NCBI GenBank assembly: GCA_023423695.1
Contig: JAFAFA010000048.1
Span: forward strand, 123,527 to 187,526
Direction: 5' to 3'
Origin: Pseudomonadota bacterium
GTDB lineage: Bacteria; Pseudomonadota; Alphaproteobacteria; Azospirillales; Azospirillaceae
Length of the DNA: 64,000 bases
The notes beneath the pieces were generated by a model. The model ran no database searches. It was not told where the DNA came from and saw only the letters and a list, made by a program, of their open reading frames with translations. Position numbers and translations under genes: made by a program. Position 1 is the stretch's first letter, and the number at the start of each line of letters is the position of its first letter. Below are positions 18,446-26,166 of the stretch, piece by piece.

Positions 18446-18949
18446 ATGAAAAGGCGTGGCCGCGAAAAGAAGGAAGGCCTGAACGAGGTCGATGTGTTCG
18501 TCGGCCAGCGCCTTCGGGAGCTGCGCATGCTCGCCGGCCTCAGCCAGAGCGACGTCGCCTCCGCCCTCGGGCTGACCTTCCAGCAGTTACAGAAGTACGA
18601 GCGCGGTTTCAACCGCGTGTCCTCCAGCCGTCTGTTCAAGCTGGGCCAGTTCTTCCGCGTTCCCGTCTCCGTCTTCTTCGAAGGGCTGGAGAACCGCCAA
18701 GCGGCGGCCGAGGGCGGCGAGATGCCGGCCGTCGGCGGTGGGGAAGAGCAGGAGAACACCCTGCAGTCGCGCGAGGCGCTGATGCTGGCCCGCTATTTCC
18801 AGAGCATTCGCGACCCGCAGATCCGCGCCGCCATCCGCGAACTGGCGGAGCGCTGCGCCGAGCAGCAGACGGACGGCGGTGGAGCGGGGGCGGCGCCGGC
18901 CGCCAAGCGCGGCCGTGCCCGCCGGGCGGAGCAGGGCGGCCACGCCTGA
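18446..18949 (+). CDS. XRE-family HTH transcriptional regulator
   Basis: 167 residues starting MKRRGREKKEGL, with GGGGGAG (18435-18441) as ribosome-binding site. A helix-turn-helix of the Cro/SinR type covers about 15-72 (VGQRLRELRMLAGLSQSDVA, LQKYERGFNRVSSSRLFKLG). Next are an acidic linker, a helical segment (REALMLARYFQSIRDPQIRAAIRELAERC) and a basic tail (AAKRGRARRAEQGGHA). The family is common in Alphaproteobacteria, where members regulate development, polysaccharide or stress genes. It is divergent from fliF and could regulate the flagellar operon, but nothing in the sequence proves it. Confidence 0.88.
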   Translation: MKRRGREKKEGLNEVDVFVGQRLRELRMLAGLSQSDVASALGLTFQQLQKYERGFNRVSSSRLFKLGQFFRVPVSVFFEGLENRQAAAEGGEMPAVGGGEEQENTLQSREALMLARYFQSIRDPQIRAAIRELAERCAEQQTDGGGAGAAPAAKRGRARRAEQGGHA

Positions 18950-18997
18950 ACCCGCTTCCCGGCCTCCGGGCCACACGGGATCCCGGGGCGGACGGTT

Positions 18998-19606
18998 TCA
19001 GGCCGGCCGCAGGCGCCGGTAATGCTCAAGGAAATCGGCCAGCGCTTCTTCCGGGCCGAGCGGCACGATGGCGGCCTCGTCCGGGGCCGGCAGGTCGCGC
19101 CAGTTGACGCGGTGCGGCGCGCAGAGGTCGCGCAGTTCCGTCGCGAGCGCCCGCTGGTCGGCCAGCTTGACCGCCTTCGGTTCCGGGTGGCGGAAGCCGA
19201 AGCGCAGGGCGAGCGCGCTCTTGATCGGTTCCACCGCCTGCCGGATGGCGTCGCGGCCGATCCGCACCTTCCACGGCGTCGGCCAGTCGCCGGTGAAGGC
19301 CTCCTCGCAATCATGCATGAGCGCGTCGTAGGCATAGCCCTCCGGCGCCAGCCGGCTGGCCAGGACACAATGCTGGGCCACGCTGAAGAAGCGCTGGGTG
19401 TTGCCGACGAAGCGGCACTGGTAGGCCAGCGGGCGGGCGATGTCCTCGATGTCGAACGGGCCGAAGTCAGGCCGCTCCAGGTCCACCGTGCGGCCCGAAT
19501 AGGTGATCATGACCGCGGTCGGCTCTGGTACGTCGAGCAGATCGAACTGGTCCGGATGGGTGATGCGGGGCGACCCGCTGCGCCGTTTCGGCGTGGCTTT
19601 CTTCAT
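18998..19606 (-). CDS. HD-superfamily phosphohydrolase
   Basis: 202 residues. It has the metal-binding residues of an HD domain: His in SVAQHCVLAS, His-Asp in DALMHDCEEAFTGDWPTP, and a further Asp later (KLADQRAL). The extended motif HDCEEAFTGDWPTP is typical of YfbR/YedO-like HD proteins that hydrolyse deoxynucleoside monophosphates, and of homologues found in phages. The protein has no signal peptide and no fused domain. It stands alone: the upstream and downstream genes face other ways or belong to other systems. Substrate cannot be told from the sequence. Confidence 0.8.
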   Translation of the reverse strand: MKKATPKRRSGSPRITHPDQFDLLDVPEPTAVMITYSGRTVDLERPDFGPFDIEDIARPLAYQCRFVGNTQRFFSVAQHCVLASRLAPEGYAYDALMHDCEEAFTGDWPTPWKVRIGRDAIRQAVEPIKSALALRFGFRHPEPKAVKLADQRALATELRDLCAPHRVNWRDLPAPDEAAIVPLGPEEALADFLEHYRRLRPA

Positions 19607-19678
19607 CCCCCGATCTCTAGCAGATCGGCCGCCCGCCGCTCAACCGCGCGTCCGTACGCCCCTCAATCCCTCAGTCCC

Positions 19679-21871
19679 TCAATCGTTACTGCCCGCCGGT
19701 TCGCGCACCAGGCTGCTGGTGGCGGCGACGGTGGTTTCCAGCAGCGGGAGCAGGGCGGCGACCTTGTCGGTGTCGTCCGGGTTGTCGTTGATGGCGCGGG
19801 CGATGGCGGCCATGCGCGGCGCGCCGAAATTGGCGGCCAGCCCGGACAGGGTGTGGGCGGCCTGCTTCAATTCCTTCGGGCGTCCGGCCTGAAGGGCGGA
19901 GCGGATGGCCGTCAGTTCGCGCAGCGCCGTTTCCGGCAGGAGTTGCAGCATGCCGTCCAGCGCCTCGCCGCCCAGCGCCAGCCGCAGCTCCGCCAGCTTC
20001 ACCCGGTCGACCAGCGGCAGGGCCATGAAGTGGCCGCCCTCCAGCGCCGGGCGGCAGGGCATCGGCACCACGCGCCCGTCCTCCGGCCGGGTCGCCAGAT
20101 CCACCAGCACGGCGTTCAACTGCTCCCAGTCGATGGGTTTGGTCAGATAGGCGTCGAGCCCGGCGGCCATATGACCGTCGCGGTGTTCAGGCAGGGCATC
20201 GGCGGACAGGCCGACGATGGGGATGCGCGCCACCGCGCCGTCCATGCGCCGGATCGCCCGCGCGGTCGACCGCCCGTCCAGCACCGGCATCTCCATATCG
20301 AGGATCAGCACGTCGTAGTCTGCCGCCTTCACCGCGTCCAGCACCGCCCGCCCGTCGTTGACAGCGTCGATGCTGTGGCCGATGCGGGTCATCATGGCGG
20401 TGATCAGCATGCGGTTGATGTCGTTGTCCTCGGCCAGCAGAAGCCGCAGGGCGACGGGGCTCGGCTGCGGCTCGTCCGCGTATGTGGACAGCAGGCCGCG
20501 GGTGCCCAGATCGCCGACCGGTTGGGCTTCCGCCGTGCGCGTCCTGATCGAGAAGCGGAAGGTGGAACCGCGGCCGGGCACGCTGGCGACGGTGATCTCG
20601 CCACCCATCGCCTCCACCAGCCGCTTGCAGATCGCCAGCCCCAGTCCGGTGCCGCCATATTTGCGGCTGGTCGAGGCGTCGGCCTGGACGAAGGCATCGA
20701 ACAGCCGTCCGCGCTGCTCCGCCGTCATGCCGATGCCGCTGTCCTCCACCTCGAACCGCAGCATGACCGGGAGGGAGGTCAGGGCCGTTCCGCTCTCATC
20801 CGCGGACGGTGAGATGGGCGGATCGGGCGACCACACCGCGATTTCGATGGCGCCCCGCTCGGTGAACTTGATGGCGTTGGACACCAGGTTGAACAGCACC
20901 TGCCGCAGCCGCGTCGGGTCGCCGCGGATGTGACGCGGCGTGTCGTCGGCGATGGAGGCCGACAGGGTGAGCCCCTTCGCCGCCGCACGCACCAGGAAAA
21001 GCTGGACCACGTCGTCGACCAGCCGGGGCAGAGAGAAGTCGATCTCCTCCAGCATCAGCTGCCCGGCCTCGATCTTGGAGAAGTCGAGCACGTCGTTCAG
21101 GATGGTCATCAGCGTATCCGCCGACGACCGCAGGGTCCGCACAAAGGATTTCTGCTGGTCCGACAGGCCGGTTCCCATCAGAAGGTCGCCCATGCCGATC
21201 ACCGCGGTCATCGGCGTGCGCAGCTCGTGACTCATCATCGCCAGGAAGCGCGACTTGGCGCGGCTGGCATTTTCCGCCGCGATCTGGGCGGCCTCCGCTT
21301 CCTCCCGTGCGCCGTCCAGCTTCTCGGCCAGCGCGAAGGTCTCGGCCGCCAGCCGGGTCAGCTGCTCCTCGGCGGCGCGCAGTTCCTGTTCCGACCGGCG
21401 GCTGCGGGTGACGTCGGCGCAGGACACGGCGATCCAGCGTGTCGACCCATCCGGCCCCGGCACCGGCCGCAGGGTCAGCGCGTTCCAGAAGGCGCCGCCG
21501 TCCTTGCGGTAGTTCATCACCTCCACCGACAGCGGGCGCGCCTCCGCCAGGGCGGCGCGGATCGTCGCCGCGGTCTGCGGATCGGTGTCCGGCCCCTGCA
21601 GGAACGAGCCGTCCCGGCCCATCACCTCGTCCGCCCCGTAGCCGACGATCTCCAGGAAGGCGCGATTGCAATAGACGATCGGCTGGCCGGGGCGCGTCGC
21701 GTCGCGCACCACGATCCCGGCGCCGCTGGCCTCGACCACTGCGGCGAGCACCGCCGCGTCGGGCGAGGCGCCGAAGGGTTGGGCGGGTACGGCGGGCGGT
21801 GCGGTCACGGGGCGGGAGATCCTTCTCCGGTTCAGATCGCGAAGATTAGGTGTTGCACCGGCGATTGTCAT
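19679..21871 (-). CDS. hybrid histidine kinase with LOV-like PAS, REC and HPt domains
   Basis: 730 residues from the ATG at 21871; a GTG at 21808 is an alternative start. Domain order: PAS/LOV-like (about 35-155), coiled coil (about 160-205), HisKA with MMSHELRTPM (His215), HATPase with FNLVSNAIKF and GTGLGL, receiver (LLLAEDNDINRML ... DVLILDMEMPVLDG), and C-terminal HPt with phospho-His673 in AAHTLSGLAANFGA. The sensor keeps the flavin-contact motif NYRKDGGAFWN of LOV domains, but the photoactive GxNCRFLQ motif reads GRDGSFLQ (85-92), so the adduct-forming Cys is Gly. All four phosphorelay modules look intact. It is divergent from the receiver-only gene at 22011. Confidence 0.9.
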   Translation of the reverse strand: MTIAGATPNLRDLNRRRISRPVTAPPAVPAQPFGASPDAAVLAAVVEASGAGIVVRDATRPGQPIVYCNRAFLEIVGYGADEVMGRDGSFLQGPDTDPQTAATIRAALAEARPLSVEVMNYRKDGGAFWNALTLRPVPGPDGSTRWIAVSCADVTRSRRSEQELRAAEEQLTRLAAETFALAEKLDGAREEAEAAQIAAENASRAKSRFLAMMSHELRTPMTAVIGMGDLLMGTGLSDQQKSFVRTLRSSADTLMTILNDVLDFSKIEAGQLMLEEIDFSLPRLVDDVVQLFLVRAAAKGLTLSASIADDTPRHIRGDPTRLRQVLFNLVSNAIKFTERGAIEIAVWSPDPPISPSADESGTALTSLPVMLRFEVEDSGIGMTAEQRGRLFDAFVQADASTSRKYGGTGLGLAICKRLVEAMGGEITVASVPGRGSTFRFSIRTRTAEAQPVGDLGTRGLLSTYADEPQPSPVALRLLLAEDNDINRMLITAMMTRIGHSIDAVNDGRAVLDAVKAADYDVLILDMEMPVLDGRSTARAIRRMDGAVARIPIVGLSADALPEHRDGHMAAGLDAYLTKPIDWEQLNAVLVDLATRPEDGRVVPMPCRPALEGGHFMALPLVDRVKLAELRLALGGEALDGMLQLLPETALRELTAIRSALQAGRPKELKQAAHTLSGLAANFGAPRMAAIARAINDNPDDTDKVAALLPLLETTVAATSSLVREPAGSND

Positions 21872-22010
21872 TCCCCGCCTGCGGGATTTGTGCGGCCCCC
21901 CAGTCGCTAAAGCAATTTCGTTAACGACTGCGCAACGGTGCATTACAAAAACTGTGACCGATGGCGGCCGGCACGATCGCCGGAGGCAAACGGGCCAAGC
22001 GGAGAACGTC

Positions 22011-22445
22011 ATGGTGGTGGAGGCAGGCGGCGGAACTCGTCAGATCCGGACGATCCACGATCTGGGTGTGCTGCTGGTCGAGGACGATGATTTTACCCGA
22101 AAGCTGATCTCGCGTCTGCTGCACGACATCAAGGTGCGGGCAGTGTTCGAGGCGGCGGACGGCATCCAGGCGCTCGACATCCTGCGCAAGAACGGCGAGG
22201 AGGTGGATGCGGCGATCTGCGACCTGGAGATGCCGCGCATGGGCGGGCTGGACCTGCTGCACGCGCTGCGCACGGCCACCGGCAACCCGCTGGCCGATCT
22301 GCCGGTGCTGGTTCTCACCGGCCATCGCGAAGCGGATGTGGTCAAGCGCGCCATCGCCTACGGCATCTCCGGCTATCTGGTGAAGCCGGTGTCGAAGGCC
22401 GACCTGACCAAGCGGCTGAGCTTCGCCATCCAGAAGAAGCCATAG
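22011..22445 (+). CDS. stand-alone receiver-domain response regulator
   Basis: 144 residues from the ATG at 22011 with GGAG at 22001-22004. It is a single receiver domain: acidic triad Glu24-Asp25-Asp26, phospho-Asp71 in AICDLEMPRMGG, Thr in VLTGH and Lys in GYLVKPV. There is no output domain, only a basic C-terminus (SFAIQKKP). It is divergent from the LOV-like hybrid kinase and may take phosphate from its HPt domain, as CheY/DivK-like proteins do (inference). Confidence 0.88.
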   Translation: MVVEAGGGTRQIRTIHDLGVLLVEDDDFTRKLISRLLHDIKVRAVFEAADGIQALDILRKNGEEVDAAICDLEMPRMGGLDLLHALRTATGNPLADLPVLVLTGHREADVVKRAIAYGISGYLVKPVSKADLTKRLSFAIQKKP

Positions 22446-22613
22446 GCCGTTTGTCCGGTTGGGTCGCGCTTTGCCTGGGTCAACCCGCGCTGGCGCTCGG
22501 GCCGCCCTTCCTGTAGAAGGGAGATTGATGCCGCCGCGACGCGAAAGGTCCATGGGTTCCTGCCATCCTTCGCCCGGCCCGCTCCGATCCTGTATCCGGC
22601 ATCGGGGAGAGCC

Positions 22614-23333
22614 GTGAGCAAAGACCGACCTCCCGGGTCGTCCCCCAGGTCGAACGACGCCCGTCCCCCCGGTGCGGACCGGTCTTGCGCGCGCGTTTCC
22701 GACCTGCTGGACGACTTTCTGGCTCGCGGTGACGAGGCTGCCTCCGGCGGTGCCTCGCAGTCCTCTTCCGGCCCCATTTCGCCTGACCGCATATCGTTGG
22801 GCGAGGTGATGGATGCGCTGGGCGACCGTGCCTTCGGCGCGCTGCTGCTGATTCTGTCCATCCCCAATGTCCTGCCGGTGCCCGGCCTGTCGACCGCCAC
22901 CGGCGTGCCGATGATCCTGATCGGCGCCCAGATGGCGATGGGCCGGCACGGCCCCTGGCTGCCGCGCCGCATGCTGGCGGCCACCTTCGACCGCAAGGCA
23001 TTCCTAAGCGTGATCCGCCGGGCCAAGCCCTGGGCCGACCGGCTGGAGCGGCATCTGCGCCCCCGCATGCCGGTGCTGGCCGGACCCGTCGCCGAACGGT
23101 TCGTGGGGGTGGCGGTGATGGTGCTGGCCGGCGTCCTCGCCCTTCCCATCGTCTTCGGAAACCAGCCGCCGGCCTTCTCCATCGCGCTGATCGCGCTGGG
23201 GCTGATGGAATCCGACGGTGCTTTCGTGTCGGCCGGCCTCGTCGCCGGCCTTCTGTCCATCGCCTTCGTCGCCGCCCTCCTGCTCGGTCTCGGGCAGGCG
23301 GCGGTGGCGGTGGCGCAACAATTGATCGGTTGA
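22614..23333 (+). CDS. exoD: ExoD-like exopolysaccharide synthesis membrane protein
   Basis: 239 residues from a GTG with GGGGAG just ahead. The ExoD signature is clear: SLGEVMDALGDRAFGALLLILSIPN, then PVPGLSTATGVPMILIGAQM, and GPWLPRRMLAATFDRKAF. Several membrane helices (about 80-115 and 155-235) are visible. ExoD is needed for normal exopolysaccharide production and alkali tolerance in Rhizobium; its molecular role is not settled. The gene is followed 25 bases later by the CorC-like transporter, so the two could be co-transcribed. Confidence 0.85.
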   Translation: MSKDRPPGSSPRSNDARPPGADRSCARVSDLLDDFLARGDEAASGGASQSSSGPISPDRISLGEVMDALGDRAFGALLLILSIPNVLPVPGLSTATGVPMILIGAQMAMGRHGPWLPRRMLAATFDRKAFLSVIRRAKPWADRLERHLRPRMPVLAGPVAERFVGVAVMVLAGVLALPIVFGNQPPAFSIALIALGLMESDGAFVSAGLVAGLLSIAFVAALLLGLGQAAVAVAQQLIG

Positions 23334-23358
23334 GGGAGCGCCCTTTGGGCATACCGCC

Positions 23359-24663
23359 ATGATTTGGGAATTGCTGGTCATCGTCCTGCTGATCCTGCTC
23401 AACGCCTTCTTCGCGATGTCGGAGATGGCGCTGGTGTCGGCGCGCCGCGCCCGGCTTCAGCAGATGGCCGAGGAAAAAGGCGGCGCGGGCGCCCGCGCAG
23501 CATTGGAGCTGTCGGAGGATCCGAGCCGCTTCCTGTCGACCGTGCAGGTCGGCATCAGCCTGACCGGCATCATCGCCGGCGCTTATGGCGGCTCCACCCT
23601 TGCCGAACGGCTGGGCAGCGTCCTGAACGAGCGGGTCGAGTGGATCGCCCCCTACGGCCACACCGTCGCCTTCGCGCTGGTGGTCGCGGCCATCACCTAT
23701 TTCTCGCTGATCATCGGCGAACTGGTGCCCAAGCGCGTGGCGCTGATCTCGTCGGAGCGGATCGCCGCCCTGGTGGCCGCGCCGATGCGGACGATCGCGC
23801 GCCTGTCCGCGCCGGTGGTCTGGTTGTTGGGGGTGTCGAGCGACGCGGTGCTGAAGCTTCTGCGCCTGCCGACCTCGCGCGAACAGACGGTGACGGAGGA
23901 GGAGGTCAAGACGCTGATCGCCGAAGGCACCCAGAGCGGCGTCTTCGAGCCGGCGGAACGCCAGATGATCGAGGGGGTGATGCACCTGTCCGACCGGACG
24001 GTGCGGTCGATCATGACCCCGCGTCCCGACCTGATCTGGCTGGACATCGACGACAAGGCCGACGTGGTCGGCCGAGAAATCCGCGAGAGCGGCTATTCCC
24101 GCTTCCCCGTCTGCCGCGGCGACGTGGACGAACTGCAGGGCGTGGTGGCCGCCAAGGCCCTTCTCGACCAGTCGCTGAACGGCATCGCCTTCGACCTGAA
24201 GGCGGCGATGGTCCAACCGCTGGTCGTCCATGACGGCACGCCGGTCTTCCGCCTTCTCGACCTGTTCAAGCAGGCCAGCGTCCACATGGCAATCGTGGTG
24301 GACGAATATGGCAGCGTCGAGGGGCTGGTCACCATGACCGACATCCTGGAGGCCATCGCCGGCGAACTGCCCGACAGCACCCAGGAGGGCGAGGCCGCCG
24401 CCATCCAGCGCGAGGACGGCAGCTGGCTGGTCGACGGCATGACCCCGGTGGAGGAGGTCGAGGCGCTGGTCGGCGTCAAGAACATGAAGGGGGAAGGCGA
24501 TTTCCACACCATCGCCGGCTTCCTCCTCGATCATTTCGGCCACATTCCGACCGCGGCGGAGCATCTGTTCTGGAACGGCATCCGCTTCGAGGTCGTCGAC
24601 ATGGACGGCCGCCGCATCGACAAGGTGCTGATCCAGCTGAACCCGGAAATTTCGGAGGGGTGA
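23359..24663 (+). CDS. CNNM/CorC-type transporter protein (hemolysin C family)
   Basis: 434 residues. An N-terminal DUF21/CNNM membrane domain (about 1-190; NAFFAMSEMALVSARRARLQQ, VGISLTGIIAGAYGG, ELVPKRVAL) is followed by a CBS pair (about 210-335; VRSIMTPRPDL, SRFPVCRGDVDELQGVV, MAIVVDEYGSVEGLVTMTDILE). A C-terminal CorC/HlyC domain (SWLVDGMTPVEEVEALVGV) ends the protein. Members export Mg or Co or act in ion homeostasis. The historical hemolysin name does not imply a toxin. Confidence 0.9.
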   Translation: MIWELLVIVLLILLNAFFAMSEMALVSARRARLQQMAEEKGGAGARAALELSEDPSRFLSTVQVGISLTGIIAGAYGGSTLAERLGSVLNERVEWIAPYGHTVAFALVVAAITYFSLIIGELVPKRVALISSERIAALVAAPMRTIARLSAPVVWLLGVSSDAVLKLLRLPTSREQTVTEEEVKTLIAEGTQSGVFEPAERQMIEGVMHLSDRTVRSIMTPRPDLIWLDIDDKADVVGREIRESGYSRFPVCRGDVDELQGVVAAKALLDQSLNGIAFDLKAAMVQPLVVHDGTPVFRLLDLFKQASVHMAIVVDEYGSVEGLVTMTDILEAIAGELPDSTQEGEAAAIQREDGSWLVDGMTPVEEVEALVGVKNMKGEGDFHTIAGFLLDHFGHIPTAAEHLFWNGIRFEVVDMDGRRIDKVLIQLNPEISEG

Positions 24664-24676
24664 GGCGGCACGTATT

Positions 24677-25030
24677 ATGAGGCGAGAGCGCCTGACCACC
24701 CGCCCCTCCTCCGACGCCCGCCACGACTATCTGGTGGAGCTGCGCGGCGAGCCGATGGCCGGCACGCGCCTGACCCTGCGTCTGGTGCCCGACCGGCTGG
24801 TGCCGGATCCTGCCTCCGTCGCCGCCTATCTGGCGGAATTCGCCGGTTTCGCGGATGGGCTGGAGGCGCTGGCGCTCGCCGTTCTGGACGACCTCAACAA
24901 CGAACTGGTGCCGCGCTGGGTCGAGGTGGTGCTGGAACGCGACACGCCCCTGCCCCACCGCGTGGTGATCGAGGACCGTCAGCCGAACTGGGACAATCCG
25001 CAACTGATGGGGCGGCTGCGGCGGATTTGA
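24677..25030 (+). CDS. QueF C-half-like small protein, no catalytic Cys
   Basis: 117 residues directly after the CorC-like gene (13 bases). The pattern LRLVPDRLVPDPASVAAYL, DGLEALALAVLDDLNN, PRWVEVVLE resembles the T-fold half of NADPH-dependent preQ0 reductase QueF, including where that family has its DP-S-LK and FHE regions. No Cys is present, and the FHE is replaced by FAD, so it cannot be the reductase. A structural relic or unrelated look-alike are both possible. The hydrophobic/helix pattern and clean start support a real gene. Confidence 0.55.
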   Translation: MRRERLTTRPSSDARHDYLVELRGEPMAGTRLTLRLVPDRLVPDPASVAAYLAEFAGFADGLEALALAVLDDLNNELVPRWVEVVLERDTPLPHRVVIEDRQPNWDNPQLMGRLRRI

Positions 25031-25040
25031 GGATGCCCGG

Positions 25041-25391
25041 TCAATCCGAAGGCGGTGGCGGCACCTCGTCGCTTCCCTCGGTGCGGTCGCGATAGAGGGC
25101 GGCCCGGGCCAGCAGCATCAGGGTGATCGGCGTGGTGACCACCATCAGGGCGGTGATCAGCAGCTCATGGATGATCGCCCGCGATTCCAGCACGGAGAAG
25201 AACAGCATCGAAGCCAGAAGGATGCAGCCGATACCCAGCGTCGCTCCAAGCGTCGGAGCGTGGACGCGCTGGTAGAAGCTGTCGAAGCGCAAGAGGCCGA
25301 CCGTCCCGATCAGTGTCAGGACGGCGCCGGTCAGCAGCAGCAGGGAGGTCAGGACCGCCGCCCAGGCGGGAATCTCGGCCAGATGGGTCAT
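25041..25391 (-). CDS. phaG: multisubunit cation/proton antiporter subunit G
   Basis: 116 residues with three membrane helices. The MnhG/PhaG pattern is present: LLLLTGAVLTLIGTVGLLRFDSFYQRVHAPTLG, split by helices, and ITALMVVTTPITLMLLARAAL. A Pro-rich acidic tail ends the protein. Its start overlaps the phaF stop. It is the last gene of the antiporter operon, and all seven subunits are intact, so the complex should be functional. Confidence 0.92.
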   Translation of the reverse strand: MTHLAEIPAWAAVLTSLLLLTGAVLTLIGTVGLLRFDSFYQRVHAPTLGATLGIGCILLASMLFFSVLESRAIIHELLITALMVVTTPITLMLLARAALYRDRTEGSDEVPPPPSD

Positions 25392-25669
25392 TCGATCACC
25401 TCCCCGCGCATCAGGAACTTCGCCAGCGCCGCCGTCGACACGAATCCCAGCAGGGCGATGATCAGCGCCGCCTCGAAATACAGGATGCTGCCGGTGCGGA
25501 TGCCGAAGGTCAGCAGCAGCATGGTCGCCGTGACGTAGAGGGTGTCCATTCCCAGCACGCGGTCCTGCGCCCGTGGCCCGCGCAGCACCCGGAAGGTCGC
25601 GAAGGCCATGGCGATCACCAGCAGGATCTGGGTCAGAAAGATCGTTCCCATCAGCAGTTTGACGATCAT
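25388..25669 (-). CDS. phaF: multisubunit cation/proton antiporter subunit F
   Basis: 93 residues from the ATG at 25669, which overlaps the phaE stop by ATGA; longer starts run into phaE. Three membrane helices, with the MnhF/PhaF motif FRVLRGPRAQDRVLGMDTLYV between the first two and a GFVSTAALAKFLMRGEVIE ending typical of the subunit. It is a small structural membrane subunit of the antiporter. Confidence 0.92.
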   Translation of the reverse strand: MIVKLLMGTIFLTQILLVIAMAFATFRVLRGPRAQDRVLGMDTLYVTATMLLLTFGIRTGSILYFEAALIIALLGFVSTAALAKFLMRGEVIE

Positions 25670-26166
25670 TCGAACAGCTCCATCAACCGTGTCTCGTACC
25701 GCCCCTTGATGGTCTCGATCCACACCTGCTCGTCGACGAGATCGAGGATGTGCAGGAGGATGGTGTTGCGCGTCCGGTCATAGGCGACCCAGACCGTGCC
25801 GGGGGTGGCGGTGACGATGCAGGCGAGCGTCGCCAGCCCATAGGGTGCCCGGAGATCGAGCGGGATGCGCACGAAGCCCGAAACCCGCCCGCCTTTGCCC
25901 GGCCGCAGGATGATCTTCGCGACGGCGATGTTGGAACGGACGATGTCCTCCAGCACCACCAGCAGGAGCGACAGAGCGGCGCGCGGCCGGCGGAGCCGTC
26001 CGCCCGGAAGGCCGAGCGTGTTCAGCGTCGCGGCGGTCGCCAGCGACAGCACGCCGCCGAGGATGATCGTGCCCGGAGCCACGCTTTCGTTCAGCAGCAG
26101 CCAGACCCCCAGCAGGGTCGCGGTCATCATGGGATAGGGAAGCCATCTGCTCATCGCCGGCCTCAT
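25666..26166 (-). CDS. phaE: multisubunit cation/proton antiporter subunit E
   Basis: 166 residues. It has N-terminal membrane helices (about 10-50), the conserved segment VLEDIVRSNIAVAKIILRP, and the strand-rich C-terminal part with ACIVTATPGTVWV and ILLHILDLVD. It overlaps phaD (ATGA) and phaF. The start at 26166 is taken for the overlap; Met5 (26154) is an alternative. It belongs to the MnhE/PhaE family, a peripheral assembly subunit. Confidence 0.92.
   Translation of the reverse strand: MRPAMSRWLPYPMMTATLLGVWLLLNESVAPGTIILGGVLSLATAATLNTLGLPGGRLRRPRAALSLLLVVLEDIVRSNIAVAKIILRPGKGGRVSGFVRIPLDLRAPYGLATLACIVTATPGTVWVAYDRTRNTILLHILDLVDEQVWIETIKGRYETRLMELFE

Noticed and set aside
22505..22521. 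Small hairpin CCCTTC/GAAGGG before exoD as a terminator
   Set aside because: Only 6 base pairs and no T run; too weak to call in GC-rich DNA.
24677..25030. Annotating the gene as queF
   Set aside because: No cysteine anywhere in the protein, so preQ0 reduction is impossible.
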